NCBI RefSeq assembly: GCF_019933235.1
Contig: NZ_CP082945.1
Coordinates: 2,480,001 to 2,544,000 of the forward strand
From: Streptomyces angustmyceticus
GTDB taxonomy: Bacteria > Actinomycetota > Actinomycetes > Streptomycetales > Streptomycetaceae
Direction of reading: 5' to 3'
DNA length: 64,000 nt
A program made the translations under genes and the position numbers. A model generated the notes under the pieces. That model saw nothing but the letters and a program-made list of their open reading frames with translations. It did no database searches and was not told where the DNA came from. Positions 46,753 to 58,305 of the stretch are shown here, in pieces. The stretch's first letter is position 1. The number at the start of each line of letters is the position of its first letter.

Positions 46753-48756
46753 ATGATCGGTCGCATTCCTGTTCTGGACATCCGCCCGCAGATCGATTGC
46801 GGCCGCCGCCCGGCGAAGGCGGTGGTGGGCGAGACCTTCGAAGTCTCGGCCACCGTCTTCCGCGAAGGCCACGACGCCGTCGCGGCCAACGTGGTGCTGC
46901 GCAATCCGGCCGGCCGCTGCGGCCCGTGGACCCCGATGCGGGAGCGGGCGCCCGGCACCGACCGGTGGAGCGCCGAGGTCACCCCCGGCGTCGAGGGCCG
47001 CTGGTCGTTCACCGTCGAGGCGTGGTCCGATCCGGTCACCACCTGGCGCCGGCACGCCGCCGTGAAGATCCCGGCGGGCATCGACACCGAGCTGGTGCTC
47101 GCCGAGGGCGCCGACCTCCACGAGCGGGCCGCCGCCGAGGTCCCCAAGAGCGACGGGCGGGAGTCGGTGCTCAGCGCCGTGGACACCCTGCGCAACCCCG
47201 AGCTGCCCGCCGCCACCCGGCTCGCCGCGGCGCTCTCCCCCCAGGTCGTCGCGGCGCTGGACCGCCATCCGCTGCGCGAGCTGCTCACCGTCTCGCGTCC
47301 GATGCCGCTGGTCGTCGAGCGCCGGCGGGCCCTGTACGGCTCGTGGTACGAGCTCTTCCCCCGCTCCGAGGGCGCCACCGTCGCCCCCGACGGCACCCTC
47401 GTCAGCGGCACCCTGCGCACCGCCGCCGACCGGCTGCCGGCCGTCGCCGCCATGGGCTTCGACGTGGTCTACCTGCCGCCGGTCCACCCGATCGGCACCG
47501 CGTTCCGCAAGGGCCCCAACAACGCGCTCTCGGCCGGCCCGGACGACGTCGGCTCCCCGTGGGCCATCGGCTCCGCGGCCGGCGGCCATGACGCCCTCCA
47601 CCCGGACCTGGGCACCTTCGAGGACTTCGACCACTTCGTCCGCACCGCCCGTGAGCTGCGGATGGAGGTGGCCCTGGACTTCGCCCTGCAGTGCTCCCCC
47701 GACCACCCCTGGGTCACCCTGCACCCGCAGTGGTTCCACCGCCGCGCGGACGGCTCGGTCGCCTACGCCGAGAACCCGCCGAAGAAGTACCAGGACATCT
47801 ACCCGATCGCCTTCGACGCCGACTTCCGCGGGCTGGTCCGCGAGACCGAGCGCCTGCTGCGCTTCTGGATGGGCAAGGGCGTACGGATCTTCCGGGTGGA
47901 CAACCCGCACACCAAGCCAGTGGCCTTCTGGGAGAAGGTGATCGGCGAGATCAACCGCACCGACCCGGACGTGCTCTTCCTCGCCGAGGCCTTCACCCGC
48001 CCGGCCATGCTGCACACCCTGGCCCGGATCGGCTTCCACCAGTCGTACACGTACTTCACCTGGCGCAACACCAAGCAGGAGCTGACCGACTACCTCACCG
48101 AGCTGTCCGGCCAGAGCGCGGGCTACCTGCGGCCCAACTTCTTCGTGAACACCCCGGACATCCTGCACGCCTACCTCCAGGAGGGCGGCCGCGCCGCCTT
48201 CGAGGTGCGTGCCGTCCTGGCCGCCACCCTCTCCCCCACCTGGGGCGTCTACGCCGGCTACGAGCTCTGCGAGGCGACGCCGCTGCGCCGCGGCAGCGAG
48301 GAGTACCTCGACTCGGAGAAGTACCAGCTCAGGCCGCGCGACTGGGACGCGGCGGCCAGAGCGGGGCGCACCATCGCCCCCCTGATCACCACGCTCAACC
48401 GCATCCGCCGCCGGCACCCCGCCCTGCAGCAGCTGCGCAACCTGCGCTTCCACCACGTCGACAACGACGCCGTCCTGGCCTTCTCCAAGCACGAGGGGCA
48501 CGGCGACCGGGCCGACACGGTGCTCACGGTGGTCAACCTCGACCCGCACCACACCCACGAGGCGACGGTGTCGTTGGACATGCCGGAACTCGGCCTCGGC
48601 CGGCACGAGTCCATTCCGGTGCGCGACGAGCTCACCGGCGACACCTACCACTGGGGCAGGGACAACTATGTGCGCCTGGAGCCGGGCCGCTCTCTCGCGC
48701 CCGCCCATGTGCTGTCGCTGCGACCGTCCTCACCGATCGGAGGGTCACCCAATTGA
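46753..48756 (+). CDS. glgE: Maltose-1-phosphate maltosyltransferase
   Basis: A 667-aa GH13_3 enzyme that extends alpha-1,4-glucan with maltose from maltose-1-phosphate. Domain N (about residues 1-120) is followed by the catalytic barrel. Predicted nucleophile Asp383 in [10 protein letters not shown], acid/base Glu412 in FLAEAFTRP, and Asp469 in [10 protein letters not shown] 46753 with AGGTGA upstream. Its TGA overlaps the TTG start of treS. First gene of the glucan operon. In-frame upstream codons to 46441 are non-coding in character. Confidence 0.96.
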   Translation: MIGRIPVLDIRPQIDCGRRPAKAVVGETFEVSATVFREGHDAVAANVVLRNPAGRCGPWTPMRERAPGTDRWSAEVTPGVEGRWSFTVEAWSDPVTTWRRHAAVKIPAGIDTELVLAEGADLHERAAAEVPKSDGRESVLSAVDTLRNPELPAATRLAAALSPQVVAALDRHPLRELLTVSRPMPLVVERRRALYGSWYELFPRSEGATVAPDGTLVSGTLRTAADRLPAVAAMGFDVVYLPPVHPIGTAFRKGPNNALSAGPDDVGSPWAIGSAAGGHDALHPDLGTFEDFDHFVRTARELRMEVALDFALQCSPDHPWVTLHPQWFHRRADGSVAYAENPPKKYQDIYPIAFDADFRGLVRETERLLRFWMGKGVRIFRVDNPHTKPVAFWEKVIGEINRTDPDVLFLAEAFTRPAMLHTLARIGFHQSYTYFTWRNTKQELTDYLTELSGQSAGYLRPNFFVNTPDILHAYLQEGGRAAFEVRAVLAATLSPTWGVYAGYELCEATPLRRGSEEYLDSEKYQLRPRDWDAAARAGRTIAPLITTLNRIRRRHPALQQLRNLRFHHVDNDAVLAFSKHEGHGDRADTVLTVVNLDPHHTHEATVSLDMPELGLGRHESIPVRDELTGDTYHWGRDNYVRLEPGRSLAPAHVLSLRPSSPIGGSPN

Positions 48757-50471
48757 TCGTCAATGAGCCTGTCCCCGACACGTTCGAGGACACCCCGGCG
48801 AAGGACCGCGATCCCGACTGGTTCAAACGGGCCGTTTTCTACGAAGTCCTGGTGCGCTCCTTCCAGGACAGCAACGGCGACGGAATCGGCGACCTCAAGG
48901 GCATCACGGCCAAACTCGACTATCTGCAGTGGCTGGGGGTGGACTGTCTCTGGCTGCCGCCGTTCTTCAAATCTCCGCTACGCGACGGCGGATATGATGT
49001 CGCCGATTACACCGCGGTGCTTCCCGAATTCGGCGACCTGGCCGACTTCGTGGAATTCGTGGATGCCGCCCACCACCGCGGCATGCGGGTGATCATCGAT
49101 ATGGTGATGAACCACACCAGCGACCAGCACCCGTGGTTCCAGGAGTCGCGCACCGACCCCGAGGGCCCGTACGGCGACTATTACATGTGGGCCGACGACG
49201 ACAAGCAGTACCCGGACGCCCGCATCATCTTCGTCGACACCGAGGCCTCCAACTGGACCTTCGACCCGGTCCGCAAGCAGTACTTCTGGCACCGGTTCTT
49301 CTCCCACCAGCCGGACCTCAACTACGAGAACCCGGCGGTCCAGGAGGAGATGATCTCCGCCCTGCGCTTCTGGCTGGACCTGGGGATCGACGGTTTCCGG
49401 CTGGACGCGGTGCCCTACCTCTACGCCGAGGAGGGCACCAACTGCGAGAACCTGCCGGCCTCGCACGCCTTCCTCAAGCGGGTGCGCGCCGAGATCGACG
49501 CCCATTACCCGGACACCGTGCTGCTGGCCGAGGCCAATCAGTGGCCGGAGGACGTCGTCGACTACTTCGGCGATTACGGCGTCGGCGGCGACGAATGTCA
49601 TATGGCCTTTCACTTCCCGGTCATGCCGCGCATCTTCATGGCGGTGCGGCGCGAATCGCGCTATCCGGTCTCGGAAATCCTCGCCAAGACCCCCGCCATT
49701 CCGTCCGGCTGCCAGTGGGGCATTTTCCTGCGCAACCATGACGAGCTCACCCTCGAAATGGTCACGGACGAAGAGCGCGATTACATGTACGCGGAGTACG
49801 CCAAGGACCCGCGTATGCGCGCCAATATCGGCATTCGCCGGCGGCTGGCCCCGCTGCTCGACAACGACCGCAACCAGATCGAGCTGTTCACCGCGCTGCT
49901 GCTGTCGCTGCCGGGGTCGCCGATCCTCTATTACGGTGACGAGATCGGCATGGGCGACAACATCTGGCTCGGCGACCGCGACGCGGTGCGCACCCCGATG
50001 CAGTGGACGCCGGACCGCAACGCCGGGTTCTCCTCCTGCGACCCTGGCCGGCTCTCCCTGCCGACGATCATGGATCCGGTCTACGGATACCAGGTCACCA
50101 ATGTGGAGGCGGCGATGAGTTCGCCGTCCTCGCTGCTGCACTGGACCCGCCGGATGATCGAGATCCGGAAGCAGAACCCGGCGTTCGGGCTCGGCAGCTA
50201 CACCGAACTGTCCTCCACCAATCCGGCGGTGCTGGCCTTCCTGCGGGAGGCGCCGGGCGCCGGCGGCGCGGACGACGACCTGGTGCTGTGCGTGCACAAC
50301 TTCTCGCGCTTCGCCCAGCCCACCGAGCTGGACCTGCGGTCGTTCAGCGGCCGCCATCCGGTGGAACTCATCGGCGGGGTGCGCTTCCCGGCCATCGGGG
50401 AGCTGCCGTACCTGCTGACCCTCGCGGGTCACGGGTTCTACTGGTTCCGGCTGCGGAGGAACTCCGGCTAG
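48753..50471 (+). CDS. treS: Trehalose synthase (maltose-trehalose interconverting)
   Basis: A 572-aa GH13 enzyme interconverting trehalose and maltose. [19 protein letters not shown] is the TreS N-terminal signature; [14 protein letters not shown] holds the nucleophile Asp, [10 protein letters not shown] the acid/base Glu, and [11 protein letters not shown] the third Asp. The frame is open well upstream inside glgE. The only start consistent with the family N-terminus is TTG 48753, which overlaps the glgE stop (TTGA) and follows GGAGGG. Supplies maltose to Mak. A strong terminator follows. Confidence 0.95.
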   Translation: MIVNEPVPDTFEDTPAKDRDPDWFKRAVFYEVLVRSFQDSNGDGIGDLKGITAKLDYLQWLGVDCLWLPPFFKSPLRDGGYDVADYTAVLPEFGDLADFVEFVDAAHHRGMRVIIDMVMNHTSDQHPWFQESRTDPEGPYGDYYMWADDDKQYPDARIIFVDTEASNWTFDPVRKQYFWHRFFSHQPDLNYENPAVQEEMISALRFWLDLGIDGFRLDAVPYLYAEEGTNCENLPASHAFLKRVRAEIDAHYPDTVLLAEANQWPEDVVDYFGDYGVGGDECHMAFHFPVMPRIFMAVRRESRYPVSEILAKTPAIPSGCQWGIFLRNHDELTLEMVTDEERDYMYAEYAKDPRMRANIGIRRRLAPLLDNDRNQIELFTALLLSLPGSPILYYGDEIGMGDNIWLGDRDAVRTPMQWTPDRNAGFSSCDPGRLSLPTIMDPVYGYQVTNVEAAMSSPSSLLHWTRRMIEIRKQNPAFGLGSYTELSSTNPAVLAFLREAPGAGGADDDLVLCVHNFSRFAQPTELDLRSFSGRHPVELIGGVRFPAIGELPYLLTLAGHGFYWFRLRRNSG

Positions 50472-50824
50472 TCCCGGCGCCCTGACCGGGCACGGGTGCC
50501 GGAAACACGCCCGTACGCGGCCGCATGGCGCGTACGGGCGTTTTTTGACCTTTCGCTCGGGCAGCCTCCCTACTATCGCCCGGGCCGGGTGAGCCGCCGC
50601 CGGCCCCCGGTCCGGGAGGGGATCCGCCGCGCAGCGGAGCAGGGCACACCGCATCGCCGCTGCCGTACGGACGGGCTCGCCCGGTGCCGCCCCCGGACTC
50701 CGTCCGGGTGCACCACCACCAGCCTCCGTCTGGGGGTACCCCCACCGCGCCATCGCACAGTCCGGGCCGTATTCCGGGACACTTTGCCCTATATGTCGTG
50801 TGCCCGGGGAAAGGACGCGACGCC
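50472..50824. other. treS-mak intergenic region
   Basis: Holds an excellent terminator (50507-50546) and then about 275 nt with no gene. The mak leader ends in GGGGAAAGGA. Because treS transcription should stop here, mak and glgB probably have a separate promoter in this gap, or rely on readthrough. Confidence 0.6.
50507..50546 (+). terminator. Rho-independent terminator after treS
   Basis: ACGCCCGTACGC pairs with GCGTACGGGCGT around an 11-nt loop and is followed by an uninterrupted T run (50541-50546). It is the most classical terminator in the window. Confidence 0.92.
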
Positions 50825-52333
50825 ATGTCGGACACCGCCTCGACCCGTGCCACCCGAAACACCCCTGATCACCGCCCGCTCGTCGGCGCACCCGAGCTGC
50901 TGCCCTCGCTGGCACCCCTGCTCACCGAATGGGTGCCACGCCAGCGCTGGTTCGCCGGCAAGGGGCGGCTGCTGACCGGCTTCACGCTGCTCTCGGCGAC
51001 CGAGCTGCTGCCGTGCACCGATCCCGGCGCCCCCGGCCTGCTGCTGCTGCTCGTCCGCGCCCAGCAGAGCGCGCCGCCGAGCCGCACCCCCGTGGGCGGC
51101 GACTGCTACCAGCTCCTGCTGGGGGTGCATCCGGCGCTGTCGCCGCAGCTGGCGCCGGCGGTGATCGGCCGCCCCGGCGGCGGCCCGCTGCACGGTCGCA
51201 CCGTCTACGACGCGCTCCTCGACAACCGGCTGTGCGCGCTGCTGCTGGAGCGGCTGCGGGTGCCGGGCCGGCTGGGCGCGCTGCGCTTCTGCCGGGAGCC
51301 CGACGCGGACATCCCCTCCGGGCTGCCGGGCCGGCCGATCGCCGTCGAGCAGTCCAACTCCTCGATCGTCTACGGCGATTCCTTCATCCTGAAGGTCTTC
51401 CGGCGGATCGAACCGGGCGTCAACCCCGATCTGGAGCTGCCGCGGGCGCTGGCGGACGCCAAGTGCGCACGGGTGCCCGCGCCCGCCGCCTGGTACGAGG
51501 CGGCGGCCGCCGGGGAGGGCGGCGAGGCGACGACGCTGGGCGTGCTGCAGCCGTTCCTGGCGGGCTCGGCGGACGGCTGGCAGCTGGCGCTGAACGCGCT
51601 GGCCGTCCGCGCCGACTTCACCGGGTCGGCGCGGGCGCTCGGCCACGCCACCGCCGAGGTGCACACCGCGCTCGCCCAGACCCTGCCCACCACCGAGCTG
51701 CGCCGCCCGCAGCTGGAGGTGATCGCCGCCCAGATGCACGAGCGGCTGGACGCCACCGCCCGCGCCGTGCCCGTGCTGCAGCCCTACCGCGCCCGGCTGC
51801 GCACCGCCTTCGACGCGCTCGCCGCGACCGGGCACGACGGCCGCAGCTGGGCCGCCCAGCGCATCCACGGCGACCTGCACCTGGGCCAGACGCTGCGCTC
51901 CGCCGACGAGGGCCGCTGGTCGCTGATCGACTTCGAGGGCGAGCCGGCCCGTCCGCTGGCCGAGCGGCGCCGGCCGCAGCCGGCGGTGCGGGACGTCGCG
52001 GCGATGCTGCGGTCCTTCGACTACGCCGCGCGCAGCGGCCCGGCCGGCGGCGACCCCTGGGCGCTGGAGTGGGCCCGGCGCACCCGCGACGCCTTCTGCC
52101 GGGGCTACGCGGAGGCCGGCGGGCTCGATCCGCGCTCGGTGCCCGAGCTGATGCGCGCCTACGAGACCGACAAGGCCGTCTACGAGGTGCTCTACGAGGC
52201 CCGGCACCGGCCCGACTGGCTGTCCGTCCCGATGGCCGCCATCCGGCGGCTGGCGGCCGGCGACGAGCCGGCCGTGGGAGCCGAGGGGCCCGGCCCGGCC
52301 CGGGCCGCCGGGTCCGACGACGGCCGGGGGTGA
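50825..52333 (+). CDS. mak: Maltokinase (Pep2/Mak)
   Basis: A 502-aa kinase phosphorylating maltose to maltose-1-phosphate, the GlgE substrate. The N-terminal cap contains [13 protein letters not shown]. The aminoglycoside-phosphotransferase-like core has the catalytic loop [10 protein letters not shown] and metal-binding [16 protein letters not shown], with [13 protein letters not shown] downstream. ATG 50825 with GGGGAAAGGA upstream. The gene follows the treS terminator, so it may be expressed separately from glgE-treS. Confidence 0.93.
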   Translation: MSDTASTRATRNTPDHRPLVGAPELLPSLAPLLTEWVPRQRWFAGKGRLLTGFTLLSATELLPCTDPGAPGLLLLLVRAQQSAPPSRTPVGGDCYQLLLGVHPALSPQLAPAVIGRPGGGPLHGRTVYDALLDNRLCALLLERLRVPGRLGALRFCREPDADIPSGLPGRPIAVEQSNSSIVYGDSFILKVFRRIEPGVNPDLELPRALADAKCARVPAPAAWYEAAAAGEGGEATTLGVLQPFLAGSADGWQLALNALAVRADFTGSARALGHATAEVHTALAQTLPTTELRRPQLEVIAAQMHERLDATARAVPVLQPYRARLRTAFDALAATGHDGRSWAAQRIHGDLHLGQTLRSADEGRWSLIDFEGEPARPLAERRRPQPAVRDVAAMLRSFDYAARSGPAGGDPWALEWARRTRDAFCRGYAEAGGLDPRSVPELMRAYETDKAVYEVLYEARHRPDWLSVPMAAIRRLAAGDEPAVGAEGPGPARAAGSDDGRG

Positions 52334-52388
52334 GGGGCCGCCGACCGACCGCCGATCCGCCGCCGTACGCCCCGAGACCCGACCGACG

Positions 52389-52418
52389 CCCCGCCCCGCC
52401 CCGCCCCGCCCCGCCCCG
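52389..52418. repeat. (CCCCG)n simple repeat directly before the glgB ribosome site
   Basis: About six tandem CCCCG units lie between the mak stop and the GAGGAGG of glgB. Slippage here would change spacing between the genes but not the reading frame of either. Confidence 0.8.
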
Positions 52419-52431
52419 AGGAGGCCCTCTC

Positions 52432-54948
52432 GTGACCGCCCGCCCGCCGTCCCGTCCCACCACTCCCGACACCGCGCCCGCCCCGGGCGCGACCGACGAC
52501 AGCGCGGCGGGGCGGTCCGGCCGCGCGGCGCCTCCCCGGCCGGCAGCGGGCGACCCCGCGGCGGCCGCGCGCGGCACCTTCGCCGGGACCGCGGCCGGAT
52601 CCGCGGGCCGATCCGCGGCCGGACCTGCGGCCGGACCCGCGGCCGGGACCGCCCCCGCGCGCCCGGTCGTGCCCCGGGAGGCGACGGCGCCCGGCCGGGC
52701 CGGCGCGCCCGCGGGCCCGGCCCGTGCGGGCGCGCCGGGGACCGGCACCCACGGGATCCGCGCCGCCGCCCCGCTGTCCGCCGAGGACCGCGGCCGGCTC
52801 CTGGGCGGTGCCCATCACGACCCGCACGCGCTGCTCGGCGCCCACCCCGTGCGCGGCGGGCTGCTCATCCGGGTCCTGCGGCCCTGCGCCAAGAGCGTCA
52901 CCGTGCTGGCGAAGGGGCTGCGCGCCGCCCTGCCCGCCGAGGGCGACGGGCTGTTCGCCGGGGTGCTGCCGCTGCGCACCGTCCCGGACTACGAGCTGCT
53001 GGTCGACTACGGCGACGACCCGCTGCGGATGCCGGACCCCTACCGCTTCCTGCCGGCGCTGGGCGAACTGGACCTGCACCTGCTCGGTGAGGGCCGGCAC
53101 GAGCAGCTGTGGCAGGCGCTCGGGGCGCGGATCATGGAGCACCAGGGGGTGTGCGGCACCCGCTTCACGGTCTGGGCGCCCAACGCCCAGGGGGTCCGGG
53201 TCGTCGGCGACTTCAACTACTGGGACGGCACCGGCCACCCGATGCGCTCGCTGGGCTCCTCGGGCGTCTGGGAGCTTTTCCTCCCGGGCATCGGCGAGGG
53301 CGAGCTCTACAAGTTCGAGATCACCCGGCCGGACGGCTCGCGGACCGTGCGCGCCGACCCGATGGCCCGGCGGACCGAGTGCCCGCCCGCCAATGCCTCG
53401 GTGGTGGAGGCCACGCACTACCGCTGGACGGACGGCGACTGGATGGCCCGGCGCGGCGAACGCCCGGTGCACGAGGCGCCGTTCTCGGTCTACGAGGTGC
53501 ACCTGCCCTCCTGGCGCCCCGGCCTCACCTACCGCCAGCTCGCGGCCCAACTCCCCAACTACGTCAAGGACCTGGGGTTCACCCACGTCGAGTTCATGCC
53601 GGTCGCCGAGCATCCCTTCGGCGGCTCCTGGGGCTATCAGGTGACCGGGTTCTACGCCCCCACGGCCCGGATGGGCACGCCCGACGACTTCCGGTTCCTG
53701 GTCGACGCGCTGCACCGGGCCGGCATCGGTGTGCTGATGGACTGGGTGCCGGCGCACTTCCCGCGCGACGACTGGGCGCTGGCGGAGTTCGACGGCCGCC
53801 CGCTCTACGAGCCCCAGGACCCGGCGCGGGCCGCGCACCCGGACTGGGGCACCCTGGAGTTCGACTACGGCCGCACCGAGGTCCGCAACTTCCTGGTCGC
53901 CAACGCCGTGTACTGGTGCGAGGAGTTCCACATCGACGGCCTGCGGGTGGACGCCGTCGCCTCGATGCTCTACCTGGACTACTCGCGCGAGGACGGCGAC
54001 TGGACCCCGAACGTCCACGGCGGGCGGGAGAACCTCGACGCGGTCGCCTTCCTCCAGGAGATGAACGCGACGGTCTACCGCCGCTGCCCCGGCGTCGTCA
54101 CCATCGCCGAGGAGTCCACGGCCTGGGACGGCGTCACCCGCGCCACGCACCACGTCGGCCCCGGCGGCTTCGGCGGGCTGGGCTTCGGACTGAAGTGGAA
54201 CATGGGCTGGATGCACGACTCCCTCGGCTACGCCTCCAAGGAGCCGGTGCACCGCAAGTACCACCACGGCGAGATGACCTTCTCGATGATCTACGCCTAC
54301 TCCGAGAACTATGTGCTGCCCATCTCCCACGACGAGGTGGTGCACGGCAAGCGCGCGCTGGTGTCGAAGATGCCCGGCGACTGGTGGCAGCAGCGCGCCA
54401 GCCACCGGGCCTACCTCGGCTTCATGTGGGCCCACCCCGGAAAGCAGCTCCTGTTCATGGGGCAGGAGTTCGCCCAGGGCGCGGAGTGGGCGGAGCGCCA
54501 CGGGCCGGACTGGTGGCTGCTCGACCCGTCGTACGAGGCCGAGGCCGACCACCGGGGCGTGCGCGACCTCGTCCGCGACCTGAACCGCCGCTACGCCGCC
54601 ACGCCCGCGCTGTGGGAGCGCGACACCGACCCGGCCGGTTTCTCCTGGATCGACGGCGACGCGAGCGAGGACAACGTCTTCTCCTTCCTGCGCTTCGCCG
54701 CCGACGGCTCCCCGCTGATCTCGGTCACCAACTTCTCCCCGGTCGTCCGCCACGGCTACCGGCTCGGCGTCCCGGGCGCGGTCCCCGCCTGGCGGGAGGT
54801 GCTCAACACCGACGACGCGCGCTACGGCGGCAGCGGCATCGCCAACCCCGGCCCCCTCACGACCGAACCGACCTCCTGGAACGGCCGCGCCACCTCCGTC
54901 TCCACCGTCCTCCCCCCACTCGCCACGCTCTGGCTACGGCCGTCCTGA
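52432..54948 (+). CDS. glgB: 1,4-alpha-glucan branching enzyme with an extended N-terminus
   Basis: An 838-aa GH13 enzyme that makes alpha-1,6 branches. About 110 N-terminal residues are low-complexity Ala/Pro/Gly, including a 12-nt-repeat-encoded [10 protein letters not shown] run; then two CBM48-like domains ([34 protein letters not shown]) and the barrel with nucleophile Asp in [17 protein letters not shown], acid/base Glu in [10 protein letters not shown] and [15 protein letters not shown] 52432 follows GAGGAGG. The usual family length is about 730 aa, so the extension is real or a downstream start is used. Confidence 0.95.
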   Translation: MTARPPSRPTTPDTAPAPGATDDSAAGRSGRAAPPRPAAGDPAAAARGTFAGTAAGSAGRSAAGPAAGPAAGTAPARPVVPREATAPGRAGAPAGPARAGAPGTGTHGIRAAAPLSAEDRGRLLGGAHHDPHALLGAHPVRGGLLIRVLRPCAKSVTVLAKGLRAALPAEGDGLFAGVLPLRTVPDYELLVDYGDDPLRMPDPYRFLPALGELDLHLLGEGRHEQLWQALGARIMEHQGVCGTRFTVWAPNAQGVRVVGDFNYWDGTGHPMRSLGSSGVWELFLPGIGEGELYKFEITRPDGSRTVRADPMARRTECPPANASVVEATHYRWTDGDWMARRGERPVHEAPFSVYEVHLPSWRPGLTYRQLAAQLPNYVKDLGFTHVEFMPVAEHPFGGSWGYQVTGFYAPTARMGTPDDFRFLVDALHRAGIGVLMDWVPAHFPRDDWALAEFDGRPLYEPQDPARAAHPDWGTLEFDYGRTEVRNFLVANAVYWCEEFHIDGLRVDAVASMLYLDYSREDGDWTPNVHGGRENLDAVAFLQEMNATVYRRCPGVVTIAEESTAWDGVTRATHHVGPGGFGGLGFGLKWNMGWMHDSLGYASKEPVHRKYHHGEMTFSMIYAYSENYVLPISHDEVVHGKRALVSKMPGDWWQQRASHRAYLGFMWAHPGKQLLFMGQEFAQGAEWAERHGPDWWLLDPSYEAEADHRGVRDLVRDLNRRYAATPALWERDTDPAGFSWIDGDASEDNVFSFLRFAADGSPLISVTNFSPVVRHGYRLGVPGAVPAWREVLNTDDARYGGSGIANPGPLTTEPTSWNGRATSVSTVLPPLATLWLRPS

Positions 54949-55013
54949 CCGGGCCGTCCCGACCGCCTGCATCTGCTGGCTGTCGGCCCCCGCCGGACTC
55001 CCGCCCGGTCGCG

Positions 55014-55053
55014 CCGAAGGGGCGGGTGCCCTGTCCGGCACCCGCCCCTTCGG
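55014..55053. terminator. Bidirectional hairpin terminator between glgB and dctA
   Basis: Perfect 17-bp stem CCGAAGGGGCGGGTGCC and complement with loop CTGTCC, placed between convergent stop codons. Confidence 0.88.
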
Positions 55054-55071
55054 CCCTCCCGCACCGGCGGA

Positions 55072-56478
55072 TCAGACCTTCGCGGACGTCTTCTCCGCCT
55101 CGCCGTCCCGCGGCCCGGCGACCTCGGCGACGGCCGGCTCCGGGGCGGCCTCGTCGGCCAGCGTCTTCTCGTCGAACGGCATCCGGCCGGCCAGCACCTC
55201 CGTCACCCGGGCCTTGTCGATCTCCTTGGTCCAGGTGCCGACCAGGACGGTGGCCACCGCGTTGCCGGCGAAGTTGGTCAGGGCCCGCGCCTCGCTCATG
55301 AAGCGGTCGATGCCGACGATCAGGCCCACGCCGTCGACCAGTTCGGGGCGGTGCGACTGCAGGCCGCCGGCCAGGGTCGCCAGGCCCGCGCCGGTGACGC
55401 CCGCCGCACCCTTCGAGGCGATGACCATGAACACCAGCAGCGAGATCTGCTGCCCGAGCGGCAGCGGCTTGCCCATCGCCTCGGCCACGAACAGCGAGGA
55501 CATCGTCAGGTAGATGGCGGTGCCGTCGAGGTTGAAGCTGTAGCCGGTGGGGACGGTGATGCCGACCACCGGCCGGCTGACGCCCAGGTGCTCCATCTTC
55601 GCGATCAGCCGGGGCAGCGCCGACTCCGAGGAGGAGGTGGACAGGATCAGCAGGAACTCCCGGCCGAGGTACTTCAGCAGCTGGAAGATGCTGACCTTGG
55701 CGACCAGCCGGAGCAGCGCGCCGAGCACCACGATCACGAACAGCAGACAGGTGAGGTAGAAGCCGATCATGATGACGGCGAGCGACTTCAGCGCGTCCAG
55801 GCCGGTCTCGCCGACCACCGCGGCGATGGCGCCGAAGGCCCCCACCGGCGCCGCCCACATGATCATGGACAGCACCCGGAAGACCAGCTTCTGCAGGTGC
55901 CCGACCCCGCGCAGCACCGGCTCGCCCGCCGTGCCCAGCGCCTGCAGCGCGAAGCCGACCAGGAGCGCCACCAGCAGCGTCTGGAGCACCTCCTGCTGGG
56001 TGAAGGCGGAGAGCAGCGTGGTGGGGATCATGCCGAGCAGGAACTCGGACAGCGACTCCCCGCCGCCCTCGGTCTGGGCGTGGCCCGCGTGCCGGACGGA
56101 CTCGGTCAGATGGAGGCCGGAGCCGGGGTCCAGCAGGTTGCCGACGACCAGGCCGATGGCGAGCGCCACGGTGGACATCACCATGAAGTAGCCGAGGGCC
56201 AGTCCGCCGACCGCGCCGACCTTGGCCGCCTTCCGCACCGAGCCGACGCCCAGCACGATGGTGCAGAAGATGACCGGCGAGATCATCATCTTGATGAGGT
56301 TCACGAACCCGGTGCCCAGCGGCTTGAGCTGGACGGCGACGCCGGGGGCGGCGAAGCCCACGAGGATGCCGAGCAGCACCGCGCCGATCACGGCGATATA
56401 GAGGAAGTGGGTCCGGTCGCGCTTCACCGGCGCGCTCTCCTCCGTGGTACCCCCACGCGGCGGGGTCTGTGCGGACAC
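55072..56478 (-). CDS. dctA: C4-dicarboxylate/cation symporter (DctA-type)
   Basis: A 468-aa member of the dicarboxylate/amino acid:cation symporter family, with about eight helices and two re-entrant loops. Signatures: MISPVIFCTIVLGVGSV, SFNLDGTAIYLTM, ASKGAAGVTGAG and the DctA-like GIDRFMSEARALTNFAGN. It imports succinate, fumarate or malate with protons or sodium. It diverges from a DcuS/CitA-type kinase gene, which supports the dicarboxylate assignment over glutamate. ATG 56478 with GAGGAGG upstream. Confidence 0.93.
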   Translation of the reverse strand: MSAQTPPRGGTTEESAPVKRDRTHFLYIAVIGAVLLGILVGFAAPGVAVQLKPLGTGFVNLIKMMISPVIFCTIVLGVGSVRKAAKVGAVGGLALGYFMVMSTVALAIGLVVGNLLDPGSGLHLTESVRHAGHAQTEGGGESLSEFLLGMIPTTLLSAFTQQEVLQTLLVALLVGFALQALGTAGEPVLRGVGHLQKLVFRVLSMIMWAAPVGAFGAIAAVVGETGLDALKSLAVIMIGFYLTCLLFVIVVLGALLRLVAKVSIFQLLKYLGREFLLILSTSSSESALPRLIAKMEHLGVSRPVVGITVPTGYSFNLDGTAIYLTMSSLFVAEAMGKPLPLGQQISLLVFMVIASKGAAGVTGAGLATLAGGLQSHRPELVDGVGLIVGIDRFMSEARALTNFAGNAVATVLVGTWTKEIDKARVTEVLAGRMPFDEKTLADEAAPEPAVAEVAGPRDGEAEKTSAKV

Positions 56479-56643
56479 GGCTGCCTCCTCGGTCTACGGC
56501 TGTGCGCTGATCTGCGGCTCTGCCACACAACAAGTCCCGGCGACTATGCACGCCGCTGTGGCGCCCGTCACCCTTGCGTACATTTCGTTCACGTAAAAGT
56601 GACCGCGCGGACGGTTCCCGGGCGACCGTGCAGACTGTTGCGT

Positions 56644-58305
56644 ATGCGACTCCCCCGACCCCGCCCCTCCCGACGGCTGCGCGGCCCCCGCAGCCTCGCC
56701 GGGCAGCTGTTCGCCATGCAGGTCGTGCTGGTGGCGGTGGTCGTCATGGGCTGTGCGCTCTTCGCGTACGTCAGCGCCGGGCGGCAGGCCGAGGAGACCG
56801 CGCGGCGGCAGGCGACCGCGGCGGCCACCGCCGTCGCCGACTCCCCCGCGGTGGTGGCCGCGGCCCGCACCAAGAACCCGACCGCCGCGCTGCAGCCGTA
56901 CGCCGAGCGGCTGCGGTACGACGCCGGCGTCGACTTCGTGGTGGTGATGGCCCCGGACGGGACCCGCTGGACGCACCCCGAGCCCTCCGCGATCGGCAAG
57001 AAGTACCTGGGGCACATCGGCCCCGCGCTGCACGGCACGGTCTTCCCCGAGACGCACATGGGGGTGCTCGGGCCGTCCGTACGGGTCGTCGCGCCGGTCC
57101 GCGATCCACAGCGCGGCGGCCGGATCACGGCCCTGGTCAGCTCCGGGATCACCATCGAGACGATCAGCGAGCAGCTGCGCAACCAGGTCCTGGCCCTGGT
57201 GGGCGTGGCCGCCGGGGCGCTGGCGCTCGGCGGCCTGGGGACGTACGTGATCAACGCCCGGCTGCGGCGCCACACCCACGGGATGAACGCGGCCGAGCTC
57301 GGCCGGATGCACGAGTACCACCAGGCCGCGCTGCACGCCGTGCGCGAGGGGCTCTTGATGCTCGACGGGCAGCGCAGGGTCGCCCTGATCAACGACGGCG
57401 GGCGGGAGCTGCTGGGGCTGTCGGACGACGCGGTGGGCCGCCTGGTCACCGAGCTGGGGCTGCCGCAGCCGCTGACCGAGGCGCTGCTGGCACCCGGCCC
57501 CCGCGTCGACGAACTGCAGCTGACCCACGAGCGGGTGCTGGTCGTCAACTCCGCGCCGGTCTCCGGCGGGGAGCGGCGCGGCAGCGTCGTGACCCTGCGC
57601 GATCACACCGAACTCCAGGCGCTGTCCGGCGAGTTGGACTCGGTGCGCGGTTTCACCGAGGCGCTGCGCTCACAGGCCCACGAGGCCGCCAACCGGCTGC
57701 ACACCGTGGTCTCGCTGATCGAACTGGGGCGGGCCGAGGAGGCCGTGGAGTTCGCGACCGCGGAGCTGGAGCTGGCGCAGGCGCTGACCGACCAGGTCGT
57801 CGGCGCGGTCGCCGAGCCGGTGCTCGCCGCGCTGCTGCTCGGCAAGGCCGCGCAGGCCAACGAGCGCGGCGTGGAGCTGACCCTGACCCCCGACAGCCGG
57901 ATCGACGACGGGCTGCTGCCGCCCGGACTGCCCGCCCGTGACCTGGTGACGGTGCTGGGCAACCTCCTCGACAACGCCCTGGACGCCGCCGCGCCCACCC
58001 CGGAGCACACCGCCGCCGAGCCGCCGCGGGTGCGCGTCACGGCGCGGGCGGACGGCGGCGAACTGCTGCTGCGGGTCGCGGACAACGGCCCCGGGGTGTC
58101 CGCGGAAGCCGCCGAGGAGATCTTCCGGCGCGGCTGGAGCACCAAGCACGGGCAGGACGCGCCCGCCCGGGGCCGCGGTCTGGGCCTGGCCCTGGTCCAG
58201 CAGGCGGTACGCCGCAACGGCGGCACCGTCGTCCTGGACCGGACCCCCGGCGGCGGCGCGCGGTTCACCGTACGGCTGCCGCTGCGGGCGGGGGCGACGG
58301 CATGA
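56644..58305 (+). CDS. DcuS/CitA/DctS-type sensor histidine kinase
   Basis: A 553-aa membrane kinase for di/tricarboxylates. Helix 1 (about residues 22-45), periplasmic PAS-like sensor with VDFVVVMAPDGTRWTHP and the IGKKYLG segment, helix 2 (about 180-205), cytoplasmic PAS (ALHAVREGLLMLDGQRRV), then the family-specific His box SQAHEAANRLHTVVSLIELG and a HATPase domain (NLLDNALDA, DNGPGV, GRGLGLALV). Diverges from dctA and overlaps its regulator gene by ATGA. No ribosome site is obvious, so the message may be leaderless. Confidence 0.94.
   Translation: MRLPRPRPSRRLRGPRSLAGQLFAMQVVLVAVVVMGCALFAYVSAGRQAEETARRQATAAATAVADSPAVVAAARTKNPTAALQPYAERLRYDAGVDFVVVMAPDGTRWTHPEPSAIGKKYLGHIGPALHGTVFPETHMGVLGPSVRVVAPVRDPQRGGRITALVSSGITIETISEQLRNQVLALVGVAAGALALGGLGTYVINARLRRHTHGMNAAELGRMHEYHQAALHAVREGLLMLDGQRRVALINDGGRELLGLSDDAVGRLVTELGLPQPLTEALLAPGPRVDELQLTHERVLVVNSAPVSGGERRGSVVTLRDHTELQALSGELDSVRGFTEALRSQAHEAANRLHTVVSLIELGRAEEAVEFATAELELAQALTDQVVGAVAEPVLAALLLGKAAQANERGVELTLTPDSRIDDGLLPPGLPARDLVTVLGNLLDNALDAAAPTPEHTAAEPPRVRVTARADGGELLLRVADNGPGVSAEAAEEIFRRGWSTKHGQDAPARGRGLGLALVQQAVRRNGGTVVLDRTPGGGARFTVRLPLRAGATA

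Noticed and set aside
47691..48752. In-frame upstream extension of treS through glgE
   Set aside because: It is the out-of-frame shadow of glgE; the TreS family N-terminus fits TTG 48753.
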